Shown: positions 14,460 through 23,440 of the stretch, in pieces
Layout of the letters: the number at the start of each line of letters is the position of its first letter
Position numbering within the stretch: position 1 is the first letter of the stretch
Source of the DNA: Roseomonas sp.
Lineage (GTDB): Bacteria; Pseudomonadota; Alphaproteobacteria; Acetobacterales; Acetobacteraceae
Reading direction: 5' to 3'
Length of the DNA stretch: 64,000 bases
Assembly (NCBI GenBank): GCA_020249775.1
Contig: JADCFA010000003.1
Coordinates: 1-64,000, forward strand
Notes under the pieces: model-generated
The model's input: the letters and a program-made list of their open reading frames with translations, nothing else
Told to the model about the DNA's origin: nothing
Databases searched by the model: none
Position numbers and translations under genes: made by a program

Positions 14460-17353
14460 TAAAGCGCCTCAACCACCGCGTCACAGCGGCGGCACAGCGT
14501 GGGGTGGGAACTACACTCGCCGACTTCGGGCAAAACACGCCAGCAGCGGTCACACTTTAAACCGGGGGCAGGGCGGAAAACGGCCGCCGCATCGGCCACA
14601 CCATCGGCCACAAAAGCACCCTCCGGCGCCACATCCGAGGAAAGCGCAAAGCCCGAGGTAATGCAAAGCTCCGCCCACAAGTCAGAAGATAAAAGCGAGG
14701 CATCCTCAGGCGCTACATGCAATACCGGCGCAGCCTGCAAGGATGAACCAATCTCCTGCGCAACACGCGCACGCTCAAGCGCACCCGTCACCGCCCGACG
14801 CAATTCCCGCAAGCGCGCCCATTTCGCAGCCAGCGCCTGATCCTTCCAGCCCTCCGGCACAAAGGGGAAGTCGAGCAAATGCACACTCCCCCCCTCATCG
14901 GGGAAACGCGCCAGCCAGGCTTCCTCGGCCGTGAACACCAAGACCGGCGCAAACCAGGCACACAGGCAGCGATGCAGAATATCTAAAACGGTGCGCGCCG
15001 AACGCCTGCGCGACGCATCCGGCGCATCGCAATAGAGACTGTCCTTGCGGATATCGAAATAGAACGCCGAAAGATCAGTCGCGCAGAATTGATGGATCTC
15101 TGGGTAAACCCCGGTCCAGTCATGGGTTTCCACCGCACGCCGGATCTTCGCATCCAATTCCGTCAGGCGATGCAGCAACCAACGTTCCAGCTCCGGCAAT
15201 TCACCATAGGGAACGATCTCATCCTCCGAGAATCCATCCAGATTGCCGAGCAGCCAGCGCAAGGTATTGCGGATGCGCCGATACAATTCCGCCTGCTGTT
15301 TCAGGATTTCCGGGCCGATACGCAGATCAAGCGCGGTATCGGAATTCATCACCCAAAGGCGCAGAATATCCGCGCCATATTGCTTCATCACATCCTGCGG
15401 CGCGGTGACATTGCCCATGGATTTGGACATTTTCCGCCCCTGCTCGTCCAGCACAAAACCATGCGTCAGCACGGCCTTGAAGGGCGCGACACCATTGGTG
15501 CCAACCGATTCCAGCAGCGATGAATGGAACCAGCCACGATGCTGGTCCGAGCCTTCCAGATAAAGATCAGCCGGGAAGGGCAGGCCACGCGGCGGCAGCA
15601 CAAAGGCATGGGTGGAGCCTGATTCAAACCAGACATCCACAATATCCATCACCTGCTCATAGGCCGCCGGGTCACGACCATCACCCAGGAAGCGCGCCGC
15701 AGCACCGGGCTTATACCAGGCATCCGCCCCTTCTGCGGTGAAGGCAGCGACAATGCGGTCCATGATCGCGGGATCACGCAAGGGCTCACCCGTGCGGCGA
15801 TCCACGAATACCGGGATCGGCACGCCCCAGGCGCGCTGGCGGCTGATGCACCAATCCGGCCGCGCCGCCACCATGGAACCGATGCGGTTCCGCCCCGCAT
15901 CCGGCACGAAATGCGTCTTGGCAATGGCATCCAATGATTTGGCGCGGATCGCATTCGCGTCATCCATGGCGATGAACCATTGCGGGGTCGCGCGGAAAAT
16001 CACTGGCTTCTTCGACCGCCAGCTATGCGGGTAGCTATGCGTGAGCTTGCCCTTCGCCACCAGCGTGCCGGCGGCTGAGCAGGCAGCATAGACCGCGTCA
16101 TGCGCCTTGAAGACATGCAAGCCTTCAAACCCCGGCGCTTCATGGGTGAAGGTGCCGTCATCATTGACTGTTTCAGGGATCGGCAGGTTGTGTGCGCGGC
16201 CCAGATTGAAGTCATCCTCACCATGGCCAGGCGCGATATGCACAAACCCCGTGCCGGCTTCGGTGGTAACAAAGTCACCGGGCAGCAAAGGCACATCGAA
16301 TTCATAGCCATGCCCGCGCAGCGGATGCGCCGCGATGGCGCCCGCCAGCTCCGCGCCCTTGAACCGTGCAAGTGGTTGGTGCGCCTCGCTCATGAGGTCG
16401 AGGCCAAAGTCGTCGCGAAGTCGCGTCAACGTGTTGATGTCACCCGCTACGATAAAGCGCTCACCGGGCTTCATGTGCCACCGATTGGGTGGACCCTCGA
16501 TGACGTGCTTGCCTGACTCGATTTCAGTCAATACGGCGTTGACAGGCTGGCCATTCGGCATTTCGTAGAGGCGATACTCGATGTCGGGCCCATAGGCGAC
16601 GGCACGGTTGCCCGGGATGGTCCAGGGCGTCGTCGTCCAGATTACGACGGAGGCGCCAGCCTGCGGGCCGCTCACGATCGGGAAGCGCGCCCAGAGCGTC
16701 GGGCTGACATGGTCGTGATATTCAATCTCAGCTTCGGCCAGCGCGGTTTTCTCAACCGGGCTCCACATCACCGGGCGCAGCCCGCGATAGAGTGACCCAT
16801 TCATCAGAAATTTGCCGATCTCAGCCGCGATGGCGGCTTCCGAGGCAAAATCCATCGTCGCATAGCGATCCGCCCAATCACCTGCGACGCCAAGGCGGAT
16901 GAATTCTTCGCGCTGCACTTCAAGCCAATGTTCGGCATAGGCGCGACATTCGGCGCGGAAATCCAACACCGGCACCGCATCCTTGTCCCGGCCCTTGTTG
17001 CGGTATTCTTCTTCAACCTTCCATTCAATCGGCAGGCCATGGCAATCCCAGCCGGGGACGTAATTCGCATCAAACCCCGCCATTTGCGCGGCGCGATTGA
17101 TCACATCCTTCAGAATCTTGTTGAGCGCATGGCCGATATGCAGATTGCCATTGGCATAGGGCGGGCCGTCATGCAGTACGAAGCTCTCGCGCCCTTTGGA
17201 TTGCGCGCGCAGCCTTTCCCACAGTTTCAGGCGCGCCCAGCGCGCCAGCATATCGGGTTCGCGCTTCGGCAAATCGCCGCGCATGGGAAAGCCGGTCTGC
17301 GGCAGGAAGACGGTGCCGCGATAATCGCGGGCCGCTTGGGGGCTGTCATTCAT
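14459..17353 (-). CDS. ileS: isoleucyl-tRNA synthetase
   Basis: This 964-aa class I synthetase charges tRNA-Ile. The HIGH motif is at 72-75 (NLHIGHALNKILKD) and KMSKS is present in GRKMSKSMGNV. The CP1 editing domain lies between them. The C-terminal zinc-binding region has CDRCWRVLPEVGECSSH followed by LCRRCD. Length is normal for the bacterial type. It is followed by lspA with a one-base overlap, a common arrangement. The upstream 125 bp holds two hairpins. Confidence 0.97.
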   Translation of the reverse strand: MNDSPQAARDYRGTVFLPQTGFPMRGDLPKREPDMLARWARLKLWERLRAQSKGRESFVLHDGPPYANGNLHIGHALNKILKDVINRAAQMAGFDANYVPGWDCHGLPIEWKVEEEYRNKGRDKDAVPVLDFRAECRAYAEHWLEVQREEFIRLGVAGDWADRYATMDFASEAAIAAEIGKFLMNGSLYRGLRPVMWSPVEKTALAEAEIEYHDHVSPTLWARFPIVSGPQAGASVVIWTTTPWTIPGNRAVAYGPDIEYRLYEMPNGQPVNAVLTEIESGKHVIEGPPNRWHMKPGERFIVAGDINTLTRLRDDFGLDLMSEAHQPLARFKGAELAGAIAAHPLRGHGYEFDVPLLPGDFVTTEAGTGFVHIAPGHGEDDFNLGRAHNLPIPETVNDDGTFTHEAPGFEGLHVFKAHDAVYAACSAAGTLVAKGKLTHSYPHSWRSKKPVIFRATPQWFIAMDDANAIRAKSLDAIAKTHFVPDAGRNRIGSMVAARPDWCISRQRAWGVPIPVFVDRRTGEPLRDPAIMDRIVAAFTAEGADAWYKPGAAARFLGDGRDPAAYEQVMDIVDVWFESGSTHAFVLPPRGLPFPADLYLEGSDQHRGWFHSSLLESVGTNGVAPFKAVLTHGFVLDEQGRKMSKSMGNVTAPQDVMKQYGADILRLWVMNSDTALDLRIGPEILKQQAELYRRIRNTLRWLLGNLDGFSEDEIVPYGELPELERWLLHRLTELDAKIRRAVETHDWTGVYPEIHQFCATDLSAFYFDIRKDSLYCDAPDASRRRSARTVLDILHRCLCAWFAPVLVFTAEEAWLARFPDEGGSVHLLDFPFVPEGWKDQALAAKWARLRELRRAVTGALERARVAQEIGSSLQAAPVLHVAPEDASLLSSDLWAELCITSGFALSSDVAPEGAFVADGVADAAAVFRPAPGLKCDRCWRVLPEVGECSSHPTLCRRCDAVVEAL

Positions 17354-17366
17354 GGTTGAGTTCCGG

Positions 17367-17438
17367 GCCTCGCCTGGGCGAGGCTTCTGGCAGGGAAGAA
17401 AAACTGGCCTATCCCGGCCCTCTCGCTAGAGGACCGGG
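17367..17438. other. two hairpins in ileS leader
   Basis: An 8-bp perfect stem lies at 17367-17384 (GCCTCGCC/GGCGAGGC with a 2-nt centre), 14 nt before the ileS start. A second stem at 17413-17438 has 11-bp arms with one mismatch. They lie between the ileS start and the stop of the upstream methyltransferase-like gene. They may terminate the upstream transcript or act in the ileS leader; no T tract or leader peptide was seen. Confidence 0.4.
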
Positions 17439-17478
17439 CAGTTAATTCGACGTACCAAAAGCCGTTTCATACCGTGCC

Positions 17479-18468
17479 TTATGGGGAAGGCCCGGGGTAT
17501 GGGTCAAGCATCGTCATTTCGGCTGCCTGGGCCCAGCGGCGGGCCTCCCGGGACACTGCATGACCTGTGTGGGCCAAAAGGGCATAGCTGGCCGGCTGAA
17601 AATGTGTCTCAGCATTGAATGGGGCACGAAAACGGCCTTCGGTTTCATCCGCCGTCACAAAAAAAGCATTGACCCCGACTATGTCACAGCCGACCAAATG
17701 CATCCCCTTGGCGGCGCCGATTAGTTCCAATACTTTAAGCCCAGCGCCGTACCAATTGCTGCCATCCCATGACTTCATCGGATCGAAGGGTACTTCAAGC
17801 GCCATGCTGGGCGGGATGGACGCATTTTGTTCAATGCATGCTACCCGCGCCTGCCGCTTCATCGCGCGCCAAACGCTATGGGTATGCTGATCAATATCAA
17901 GCGACAGGTAGTCAAACCGCGCCGGAACCCCTAGCTGATCAAGCGCTGTTTCGATATTCTCGGGACCAATAATTCCGACCAGAATCTTCAGTGCGCCGCT
18001 TTCGACAAAGGCGCGAAAACACTGCAATGCTTCCTGGGCCATCTTCTCGCTGCCTTCCAGCCAGACCCCGCGCCAGCCTGCTTCCAGAAGCAAGCGCGTA
18101 TTGCATTGCAGCCCGTTCTCAATACCGATTTCAACGAAAAAGCGGTCGCGGTGCCCGATGCGCCGAAAGATTTCTGCCGTCATCCCATCCTCGCCATTCT
18201 GGCTGTAGACCTGAGCATAAGCGCGGGTCAGGGACAGGGGATCAGAATGGCGCCCATCAGCCGCTGTAACGCTGGCGAGCATGGTGGCGCGTTGAATTTG
18301 AGCCTGCCAGCTGACCAGGCCCAGGAGATTGTTCAAGCTTTGTTCCTGCGCCCGCAGCCTGGCTGACTGTTCTTGTTGCGCCGCGCGCAAGGCGTGCAGC
18401 TCGTCCAGCATCGCCTGCTGCTGCGACAAATGCTTTTGCCAGAAATCTGGGGAGGATTGATCGTTCAT
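17479..18468 (-). CDS. methyltransferase-like protein with N-terminal coiled coil
   Basis: This 329-aa protein begins with a Gln/Leu-rich likely coiled coil (about residues 10-50). It then has YSQNGEDG (88-95) and FFVEIGIENG (110-119), the pattern of a Rossmann-type SAM-binding loop in FkbM-like proteins that use SQxGEDG blocks. An acidic ribose-binding position is plausible at LEGS (137-140), and YLSLDID appears later. No signal peptide is seen. It follows ribF by 9 nt, so it is probably co-transcribed, but no link to flavin synthesis is known to me. Methylation of a surface polysaccharide or glycan is a reasonable guess only. Confidence 0.6.
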   Translation of the reverse strand: MNDQSSPDFWQKHLSQQQAMLDELHALRAAQQEQSARLRAQEQSLNNLLGLVSWQAQIQRATMLASVTAADGRHSDPLSLTRAYAQVYSQNGEDGMTAEIFRRIGHRDRFFVEIGIENGLQCNTRLLLEAGWRGVWLEGSEKMAQEALQCFRAFVESGALKILVGIIGPENIETALDQLGVPARFDYLSLDIDQHTHSVWRAMKRQARVACIEQNASIPPSMALEVPFDPMKSWDGSNWYGAGLKVLELIGAAKGMHLVGCDIVGVNAFFVTADETEGRFRAPFNAETHFQPASYALLAHTGHAVSREARRWAQAAEMTMLDPYPGPSP

Positions 18469-18477
18469 GTGGGTAGT

Positions 18478-19404
18478 TTAGCTCAGAACGCGGCGTGCTG
18501 CCAGCACATCCTGTTCAATCGCGGCTTTCAGCGGCTCGAGCCCGTCAAACTTCGCATCGGGGCGCAGGAACTGCACCAGCCGCACCCCGATTTCCTGTCC
18601 GTAAATATCGCCCGCGAAGTCGAAGATATAAACCTCAAGCCGCGTCACCTTATCGCCGCCGAGTGTCGGCCGGCGCCCGACATTGGCGACCCCCTTCGCC
18701 ATCCCGCCCCCCGGCAGCGCAACCGTCACGGCATAAACCCCGCGCGCCGGTTCCAAATGCCGATCGAGCCAGATATTGGCCGTGGGCCAGCCAAGCACCC
18801 GCCCAAGCTTATCCCCATGCACCACCGTGCCGCGGATTTCCCATGGCCGGCCTAGCTTTTCCGCCGCGCGGTCCGGATAGCCATCCTGCAGCAAGCGGCG
18901 AATGCGGGTGGAGGAAATCGCCTCACCGCCCTGTTCCACCGGGCGCACGATGGAAAGCCCCATGCCGCGGGCGGCAGCCTCCCGCGCCAGAAAGCGCACA
19001 TCGCCGCCGCGCCGATTGCCGAAGGCGAAATCAGGGCCGCTCGCCAGATGCTTCGCCCCCAGCCCCTTATGCAGCACCTGATCCACAAAGGCTTCTGCGG
19101 AAAGTGCGGCGAAATCATCATCAAAGCTGAGCGCATAGACAAAGCGCGCGCCGGCATCAGCAAGGCAAGCCGCCTTGGCCGGTAGCAGGGTCAGCCGAAA
19201 GGGCGGATCATCGGGGCGGAAATGCTCGCGCGGATGGGGCTCAAAAGTCAGTACCGCCAGCGGCAGATCAGGCCGCGCCGCTTGGGCTGCCTTCAACACC
19301 GCGACATGCCCCAGATGCACGCCATCAAAATTGCCAAGTGCGACGGTGGCGCCACGCGCTTCCTTGGGGATGGCGCGCCAATCGGAGAAGATTTGCGCTG
19401 CCAT
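18478..19404 (-). CDS. ribF: bifunctional riboflavin kinase/FAD synthetase
   Basis: This 308-aa enzyme converts riboflavin to FMN and then FAD. The N-terminal nucleotidyltransferase domain shows GNFDGVHLGH (24-33) and the ISSTRIRRLL block. The C-terminal kinase domain shows GDKLGRVLGWPTANI followed by the PARGVYAV and KGVANVGRRPT motifs. Length is typical. Its ATG shares one base with the stop of the LOG-family gene. Confidence 0.96.
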   Translation of the reverse strand: MAAQIFSDWRAIPKEARGATVALGNFDGVHLGHVAVLKAAQAARPDLPLAVLTFEPHPREHFRPDDPPFRLTLLPAKAACLADAGARFVYALSFDDDFAALSAEAFVDQVLHKGLGAKHLASGPDFAFGNRRGGDVRFLAREAAARGMGLSIVRPVEQGGEAISSTRIRRLLQDGYPDRAAEKLGRPWEIRGTVVHGDKLGRVLGWPTANIWLDRHLEPARGVYAVTVALPGGGMAKGVANVGRRPTLGGDKVTRLEVYIFDFAGDIYGQEIGVRLVQFLRPDAKFDGLEPLKAAIEQDVLAARRVLS

Positions 19405-19985
19405 CAGGCTTCCCCAGGTTTCAGCCAGCGCGGCACATCGGGCGGCGTGAAGCCTGCCAGCGCATCCAGCGCCGCCGCGCCATCCGGCGCCAGCATGGCC
19501 GCTTCGCGCATTTCTGACCGTACAAAGCCTTCCGCCACCATGTGATCAAGTGCACCCATCAGCTTCTGCCAATAGCCGAGCGTATCCACGAAAACGATGC
19601 CCTTGCGCTGAATGCCAAGTTGCAACCACGTCAGGGTTTCCACGGCCTCCTCCAGGCTGCCATAGCCGCCGGGCAGCACGATGAAGCCATCGGAAAGCTC
19701 AGCCATCAGCGCCTTGCGTTCATGCATGGAAGCGACCACGCGCATATCCTTGAGCTGCTTGGCGCCGGCTTCGCGCGCCACCAGCCCATGGGGGATGATG
19801 CCAATCACCTCAGCGCCCGCATTCTGTGCGGCAGCGGAAACCGCGCCCATCAGCCCAACCCCGCCCCCGCCATAAACCAGGCCAAGCCCGCGCGCGGCGA
19901 TTTCCCGCCCCAGGGCGGCGGCAGCGGCAGAATATTCCGGGCGGGCACCGGCGGCAGAGCCGGCAAAAACACAAACGCGGCGCAT
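19404..19985 (-). CDS. LOG-family (TIGR00730) nucleotide phosphoribohydrolase-like
   Basis: This 193-aa Rossmann-fold protein starts MRRVCVFAGSAAG and has the diagnostic PGGYGSLEEAVETLTW (PGGxGTxxE type) and YGGGGVGLMGAV motifs. LOG-type enzymes hydrolyse cytokinin riboside 5'-monophosphates in plants. Bacterial homologues cleave AMP or related nucleotides, and the natural substrate here is unknown. The ATG at 19985 is chosen because the conserved domain starts there and it follows the MaoC-like stop by 4 nt. Confidence 0.88.
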   Translation of the reverse strand: MRRVCVFAGSAAGARPEYSAAAAALGREIAARGLGLVYGGGGVGLMGAVSAAAQNAGAEVIGIIPHGLVAREAGAKQLKDMRVVASMHERKALMAELSDGFIVLPGGYGSLEEAVETLTWLQLGIQRKGIVFVDTLGYWQKLMGALDHMVAEGFVRSEMREAAMLAPDGAAALDALAGFTPPDVPRWLKPGEA

Positions 19986-19989
19986 GGGC

Positions 19990-20433
19990 TTACTCCGCTG
20001 CCTTGGTGATGGAAGTGCGGGAGGGGACGGAGACAAATGCCTCCCCCTCCAGCACTGGTTCACCCTTGACCAGGCAGACGGTTTTGAGCGTCGCGCGGTG
20101 CTTTTCGGGATGGAGTGCAGCGACTTCGACAATGGCGGTGACGGTCTCCCCGATTTTCACCGGGGCGCGGAATTTCAGCGTTTGCGACATATAGATGGTG
20201 CCCGGCCCGGGGAGTTGCGTGCCGAGCACCTTGGTGATCAGCCCGGCGGCCAACATCCCATGCGCGATGCGTTCCTTGAAGATGGAGGTCGCGGCATATT
20301 CCGCATCCAGATGCATGGGGTTGGTATCGCCGGTGACGGCGGCGAACAGCACGATATCGGCTTCCGTGATGGTTTTGGAAAATTTGGCGGTCAGCCCGAC
20401 CGTCAGGTCTTCAAAGAAATAGATTTCCGCCAT
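19990..20433 (-). CDS. MaoC-like (R)-specific enoyl-CoA hydratase
   Basis: This 147-aa hotdog-fold protein resembles PhaJ-type hydratases, which make (R)-3-hydroxyacyl-CoA. The hydratase motif has Asp36 and His41 (in AAVTGDTNPMHLD), and RIAHGML follows at about 55-61. Length is normal. It heads a minus-strand run with the LOG-family gene and ribF. A role in polyhydroxyalkanoate precursor supply or fatty-acid oxidation is possible; no pha gene is nearby. Confidence 0.85.
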   Translation of the reverse strand: MAEIYFFEDLTVGLTAKFSKTITEADIVLFAAVTGDTNPMHLDAEYAATSIFKERIAHGMLAAGLITKVLGTQLPGPGTIYMSQTLKFRAPVKIGETVTAIVEVAALHPEKHRATLKTVCLVKGEPVLEGEAFVSVPSRTSITKAAE

Positions 20434-20744
20434 GGATTGACCCCCTGCTTTGCCGTGCTGCGCTGCGAAAGGGTGTTAGAGCAGATTGGCGCCGGGTGGA
20501 ATGACCCCGGAGTGGCGGCGGGCGCCTGGCTTCTGTGTTTGCGGGTTTTTCTTGCGGGGCGCCGGGCGCGGCGGTGTAATTCCCGCAGAAGCTGTTGACT
20601 CGGACTGAGGTCGAGTCTTCCCCGCCAGGGCAAATTCAAGCCAAGCGCAATTCCATGGCGACAAGAAAACGCCAAAGGAGCGTTACCGCGCCGAATGTGG
20701 GTCGCATATGTGCGCGTCAGATGTGGTCCAAGCGGCAGAAACAT
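20434..20744. other. intergenic region between maoC-like gene and tRNA-Asn
   Basis: This 311-bp region has no supported gene. It should hold the promoter for the maoC-LOG-ribF run (minus strand) and the terminator of the tRNA pair. I could not pick out a convincing stem with T tract or promoter boxes. Confidence 0.4.
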
Positions 20745-20820
20745 TGGCTCCCCGAGTTGGACTCGAACCAACGACCTAGGGATTAACAGTCCCGCGCTCT
20801 ACCAGCTGAGCTATCGGGGA
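20745..20820 (-). tRNA. tRNA-Asn (GUU)
   Basis: A complete 76-nt tRNA with encoded CCA (complement of 20745-20747). The acceptor strands TCCCCGA and TCGGGGA pair perfectly. The D-arm TAGCTCAGCTGGTAGAGC, anticodon loop CTGTTAA (GUU) and T-arm GGTTCGAGTCC are all present. Its 3' 48 bases recur at 1415-1462, so this tRNA species appears to be an integration target. Confidence 0.96.
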
Positions 20821-20894
20821 TCAGGAGCCGGGCGGCGTAATAGCAGCGCTGCGGCGCTTGTCAAAGCCCCATGCGAAAACGCCACTGCGCCGCG

Positions 20895-20968
20895 TGGAGG
20901 TCCGGAGCGGAATCGAACCGCTGTAGAGGGTTTTGCAGACCCTTGCCTGACCACTCGGCCACCGGACC
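20895..20968 (-). tRNA. tRNA-Cys (GCA)
   Basis: A complete 74-nt tRNA with encoded CCA (complement of 20895-20897). The acceptor GGTCCGG pairs with CCGGACC, the anticodon loop reads CTGCAAA (GCA) and the T-arm GGTTCGATTCC is normal. It lies 74 nt upstream of tRNA-Asn on the same strand; the two are likely co-transcribed. Confidence 0.96.
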
Positions 20969-21093
20969 CTTCAGAGTCTCTATCGGGCCGCGCCGGTTTC
21001 GGGTCAAGCGCTAGCGGTGCGATTCATGCTGACCTTTCTTGATCCAAAACCGCCCCCGCGCACCACTAGCCCTGTATTTGATGGGCCGATGCA

Positions 21094-21133
21094 CGCTGCT
21101 GTCGGGAACCGCCCGCAGCGACCGCACCACTAG
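21094..21133. repeat. dispersed palindromic repeat, copy 1
   Basis: CGCTGCTGTCGGGAACCGCC followed by CGCAGCGACCGCACCACTAG forms a hairpin. It shares its core and the terminal ACTAG with copies near 33675 and 53715. A further CACCACTAG lies at 21061-21069. It occupies the gap between tRNA-Cys and the Pcm-like gene. Confidence 0.6.
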
Positions 21134-21193
21134 CTTGGCGGCATGGTGGCTGCGGAGGTATAAGGGGGCGTCAAAGGTTGAAGGAACGGCGAT

Positions 21194-21850
21194 ATGGATT
21201 TCGCGCGCGCCAGGCGTTTCATGCTGGATGGCCAGTTGCGGCCTAATCAGGTGCAGGATCCGCGTATTTTGGCGGCTTTCGGGGAATTGGCGCGCGAAGC
21301 CTTTCTGCCGCCGGATCTTGCCCCGCGCGCTTATGCGGATGCCGATGTGCCCCTGCCTGGCGGGCGGTTTCTGATGCAGCCCATGGTCATGGCCAGGCTT
21401 TTCCAGCTGGCCGAACTCCGTCGCGGGGACAGGACGCTGGTTTTGGGCGCGGGCTGCGGTTATGGCGCTGCCATTCTCGCTTCCATGGGGGCTAATGTTA
21501 CCGCGCTGGAAAATGACCCGAGCTTGCTTGGCTTGGCGCAAAGCGGTTTGGCGCGGTGCTTGCCGGAAGCCTCGGTCCGGTTGCTGCGCGAAGACCCGGC
21601 GCATCCGCCGGCGGGGCTCGGGCCCTTTGATGTGATTGTCATTGAAGGCGGCGTGCCCGCCATTCCGCGCCCGATCGAAACCCTTTTGGCCGAAGGCGGC
21701 CGATTGGTGGCGCTGGTCACGGCCGGGGGCCCTCCGGCGCGGGCAAGGCTGGTGCGCCATATAGGGGGCAGCTTTACGCCGCGCACGGCCTTTGAGGCTC
21801 ATGCGGCGCCCCTGCCCGCCTTTCAGCCAAGTGCCAGCTTCGCTTTTTGA
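21194..21850 (+). CDS. protein-L-isoaspartate O-methyltransferase-family protein
   Basis: This 218-aa protein of the Pcm family has a SAM-binding motif LVLGAGCGYGAAILA (about residues 82-96) and an acidic residue after strand 2 (ALENDP). The N-terminal region MLDGQLRPNQVQDPRILAAF is the form found in alphaproteobacterial Pcm-like proteins encoded beside TolC. Repair of isoaspartyl damage is the known family role, but this subgroup diverges from E. coli Pcm and activity is uncertain. AAGGA precedes the ATG. The tolC-like gene follows after 135 bp. Confidence 0.82.
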   Translation: MDFARARRFMLDGQLRPNQVQDPRILAAFGELAREAFLPPDLAPRAYADADVPLPGGRFLMQPMVMARLFQLAELRRGDRTLVLGAGCGYGAAILASMGANVTALENDPSLLGLAQSGLARCLPEASVRLLREDPAHPPAGLGPFDVIVIEGGVPAIPRPIETLLAEGGRLVALVTAGGPPARARLVRHIGGSFTPRTAFEAHAAPLPAFQPSASFAF

Positions 21851-21985
21851 TCGCGTCGCGGTTGCACTCACTCTTGGGCTGGCGCAACTGCCCGCGCATG
21901 CTGTAGTTTCAACTGCGACTCACCCTGCGGGTTTCGGGGTGAGGGTTAACCTGGGGGGTTGGCCAGGGTTTGGGGGTTGCAGTTG

Positions 21986-23440
21986 ATGACGCGTTTTCGT
22001 GCATCGCTTTTTCTGTCTGCGGCGCTGGCAACAGCGCCCCTTGCCAATGCTTCGGCGCAGTCCCTGCAGGAAGCCCTGGCGGCGGCCTATGCTAATAATC
22101 CCGCCCTCCTTGCCGCGCGGGCGCAACTGCGCGCGGTTGATGAAAACCTGCCCCAGGCTTTGGCCGGCTGGCGGCCCAGTGTCACCTTCTCTGGCGCGGG
22201 CGGTTATACGGATGCCACGACGCGTTCTCGCGTGGATGGCGATAATGGACCCTTTTCACGCTTTACGGATGTTGAGCGAAATACGGGAAATCTTACCGGC
22301 GCGGTGACGCAGCCCATCTATCGCGGAGGCCGCACCGTGGCCGGCACCAGGCGGGCGGAGCACCAGATTTACGCTCAGCGTTCCCGCCTGATCGCCTCCG
22401 AACAACAAGTCATGTTGGATTCGGTTGCCGCTTACGTCGCCGTCATTCGCGATACGGAAGTTGTGCGCCTGAACACCAACAATGTTCAGGTTTTGACGCG
22501 CCAATTGCAGGCCACCAACGAGCGTTTCCGCGTGGGTGAAATCACCCGCACGGATGTCGCGCAGGCCGAATCGCGCTTGGCTGGGGCAAGGGCTTCGCTC
22601 GAACAGGCGGATGGCAACCGCGAATCCTCGCGCGCCGTATTCCAGCGCCTGATCGGCATGGCGCCCAATGCGGTGACGCCACCGCAACCCTTGGTGCCGC
22701 CAGTGCGTTCCGCGCAGGAAGCGGTGCAAAAGGCCAGCACCAATAATCCGACCGTCATCGCCGCCATGTTTGATGAGGCCGCGGCGATTGAGAACATTGA
22801 CCTGCAATTTGGCGCCTTGTTGCCGACAGTCAGCGTTCAGGGTCAAACTTTTCGTATTGACAACAACATAAATCGCGGCACACGCCAGACCGGCTCGCAA
22901 GTCACCGCCAATCTATCCGTGCCACTCTATCAGGGTGGCTCCGAACATTCTGCGGTGCGCCAGGCACGCCAGCAGGCGCAGCAGCAGCGCCAATTGGTGG
23001 AAGATGCAAGGCGCCTTGCTGGCCAGCAAGCCGCGCAGGCCTGGGAAACGCTGCGCACCGCCCGCGCCCAGGTCGAAAGCGTGCGCGCCCAGATCCGCGC
23101 CCAGGAAATCGCCCTTGATGGCGTGCAGCGGGAAGCCATCGTCGGCAGCCGCACCACGCTTGATGTGCTGAACGCCGAACAGGAATTGCTCAACGCCCGT
23201 GTCAGCCTGGTGCAGGCGCTGGCAACCCTGGTCAATGCTTCTTATTCATTAACGGCCACCATCGGCCGCCTGACGGCGCAGGATCTTGGGCTGCCGGTGC
23301 AGCTTTATGATCCCAAGGCGTATCACCAGGCCGTTCGCAACCTTTGGGTTGGAACGGGCGATTATAGCGATCTTGCAACCCGTCCATCGGCGGTTTCGGC
23401 CACGCCCCCGCCCCAGACGCCTTCGAGAGGAACACCATGA
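21986..23440 (+). CDS. tolC: TolC-family outer-membrane efflux protein
   Basis: This 484-aa protein has a signal peptide (cleavage near NASA-QS, residue 24) and the internal duplication of TolC proteins. Two long helical hairpin halves each contain the family block, ANNPALLAARAQLRAVDENL in the first and NAEQELLNARVSLVQALATL in the second. It forms the outer-membrane channel for type I secretion or RND efflux, but no partner pump is encoded nearby. I start at 21986, where the signal peptide begins. Its stop overlaps the next gene's start (ATGA). Confidence 0.9.
   Translation: MTRFRASLFLSAALATAPLANASAQSLQEALAAAYANNPALLAARAQLRAVDENLPQALAGWRPSVTFSGAGGYTDATTRSRVDGDNGPFSRFTDVERNTGNLTGAVTQPIYRGGRTVAGTRRAEHQIYAQRSRLIASEQQVMLDSVAAYVAVIRDTEVVRLNTNNVQVLTRQLQATNERFRVGEITRTDVAQAESRLAGARASLEQADGNRESSRAVFQRLIGMAPNAVTPPQPLVPPVRSAQEAVQKASTNNPTVIAAMFDEAAAIENIDLQFGALLPTVSVQGQTFRIDNNINRGTRQTGSQVTANLSVPLYQGGSEHSAVRQARQQAQQQRQLVEDARRLAGQQAAQAWETLRTARAQVESVRAQIRAQEIALDGVQREAIVGSRTTLDVLNAEQELLNARVSLVQALATLVNASYSLTATIGRLTAQDLGLPVQLYDPKAYHQAVRNLWVGTGDYSDLATRPSAVSATPPPQTPSRGTP

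Noticed and set aside
17354-17478. T-box or other riboswitch before ileS
   Set aside because: The hairpins lack a T-box sequence or specifier loop, and T-boxes are not expected in proteobacteria.
1415-20820. tRNA-Asn fragment and intact tRNA-Asn as the two ends of one 19-kb element
   Set aside because: They face opposite strands, whereas attL and attR of one integrated element are direct repeats, and the interval holds core genes such as ileS, lspA and ribF.
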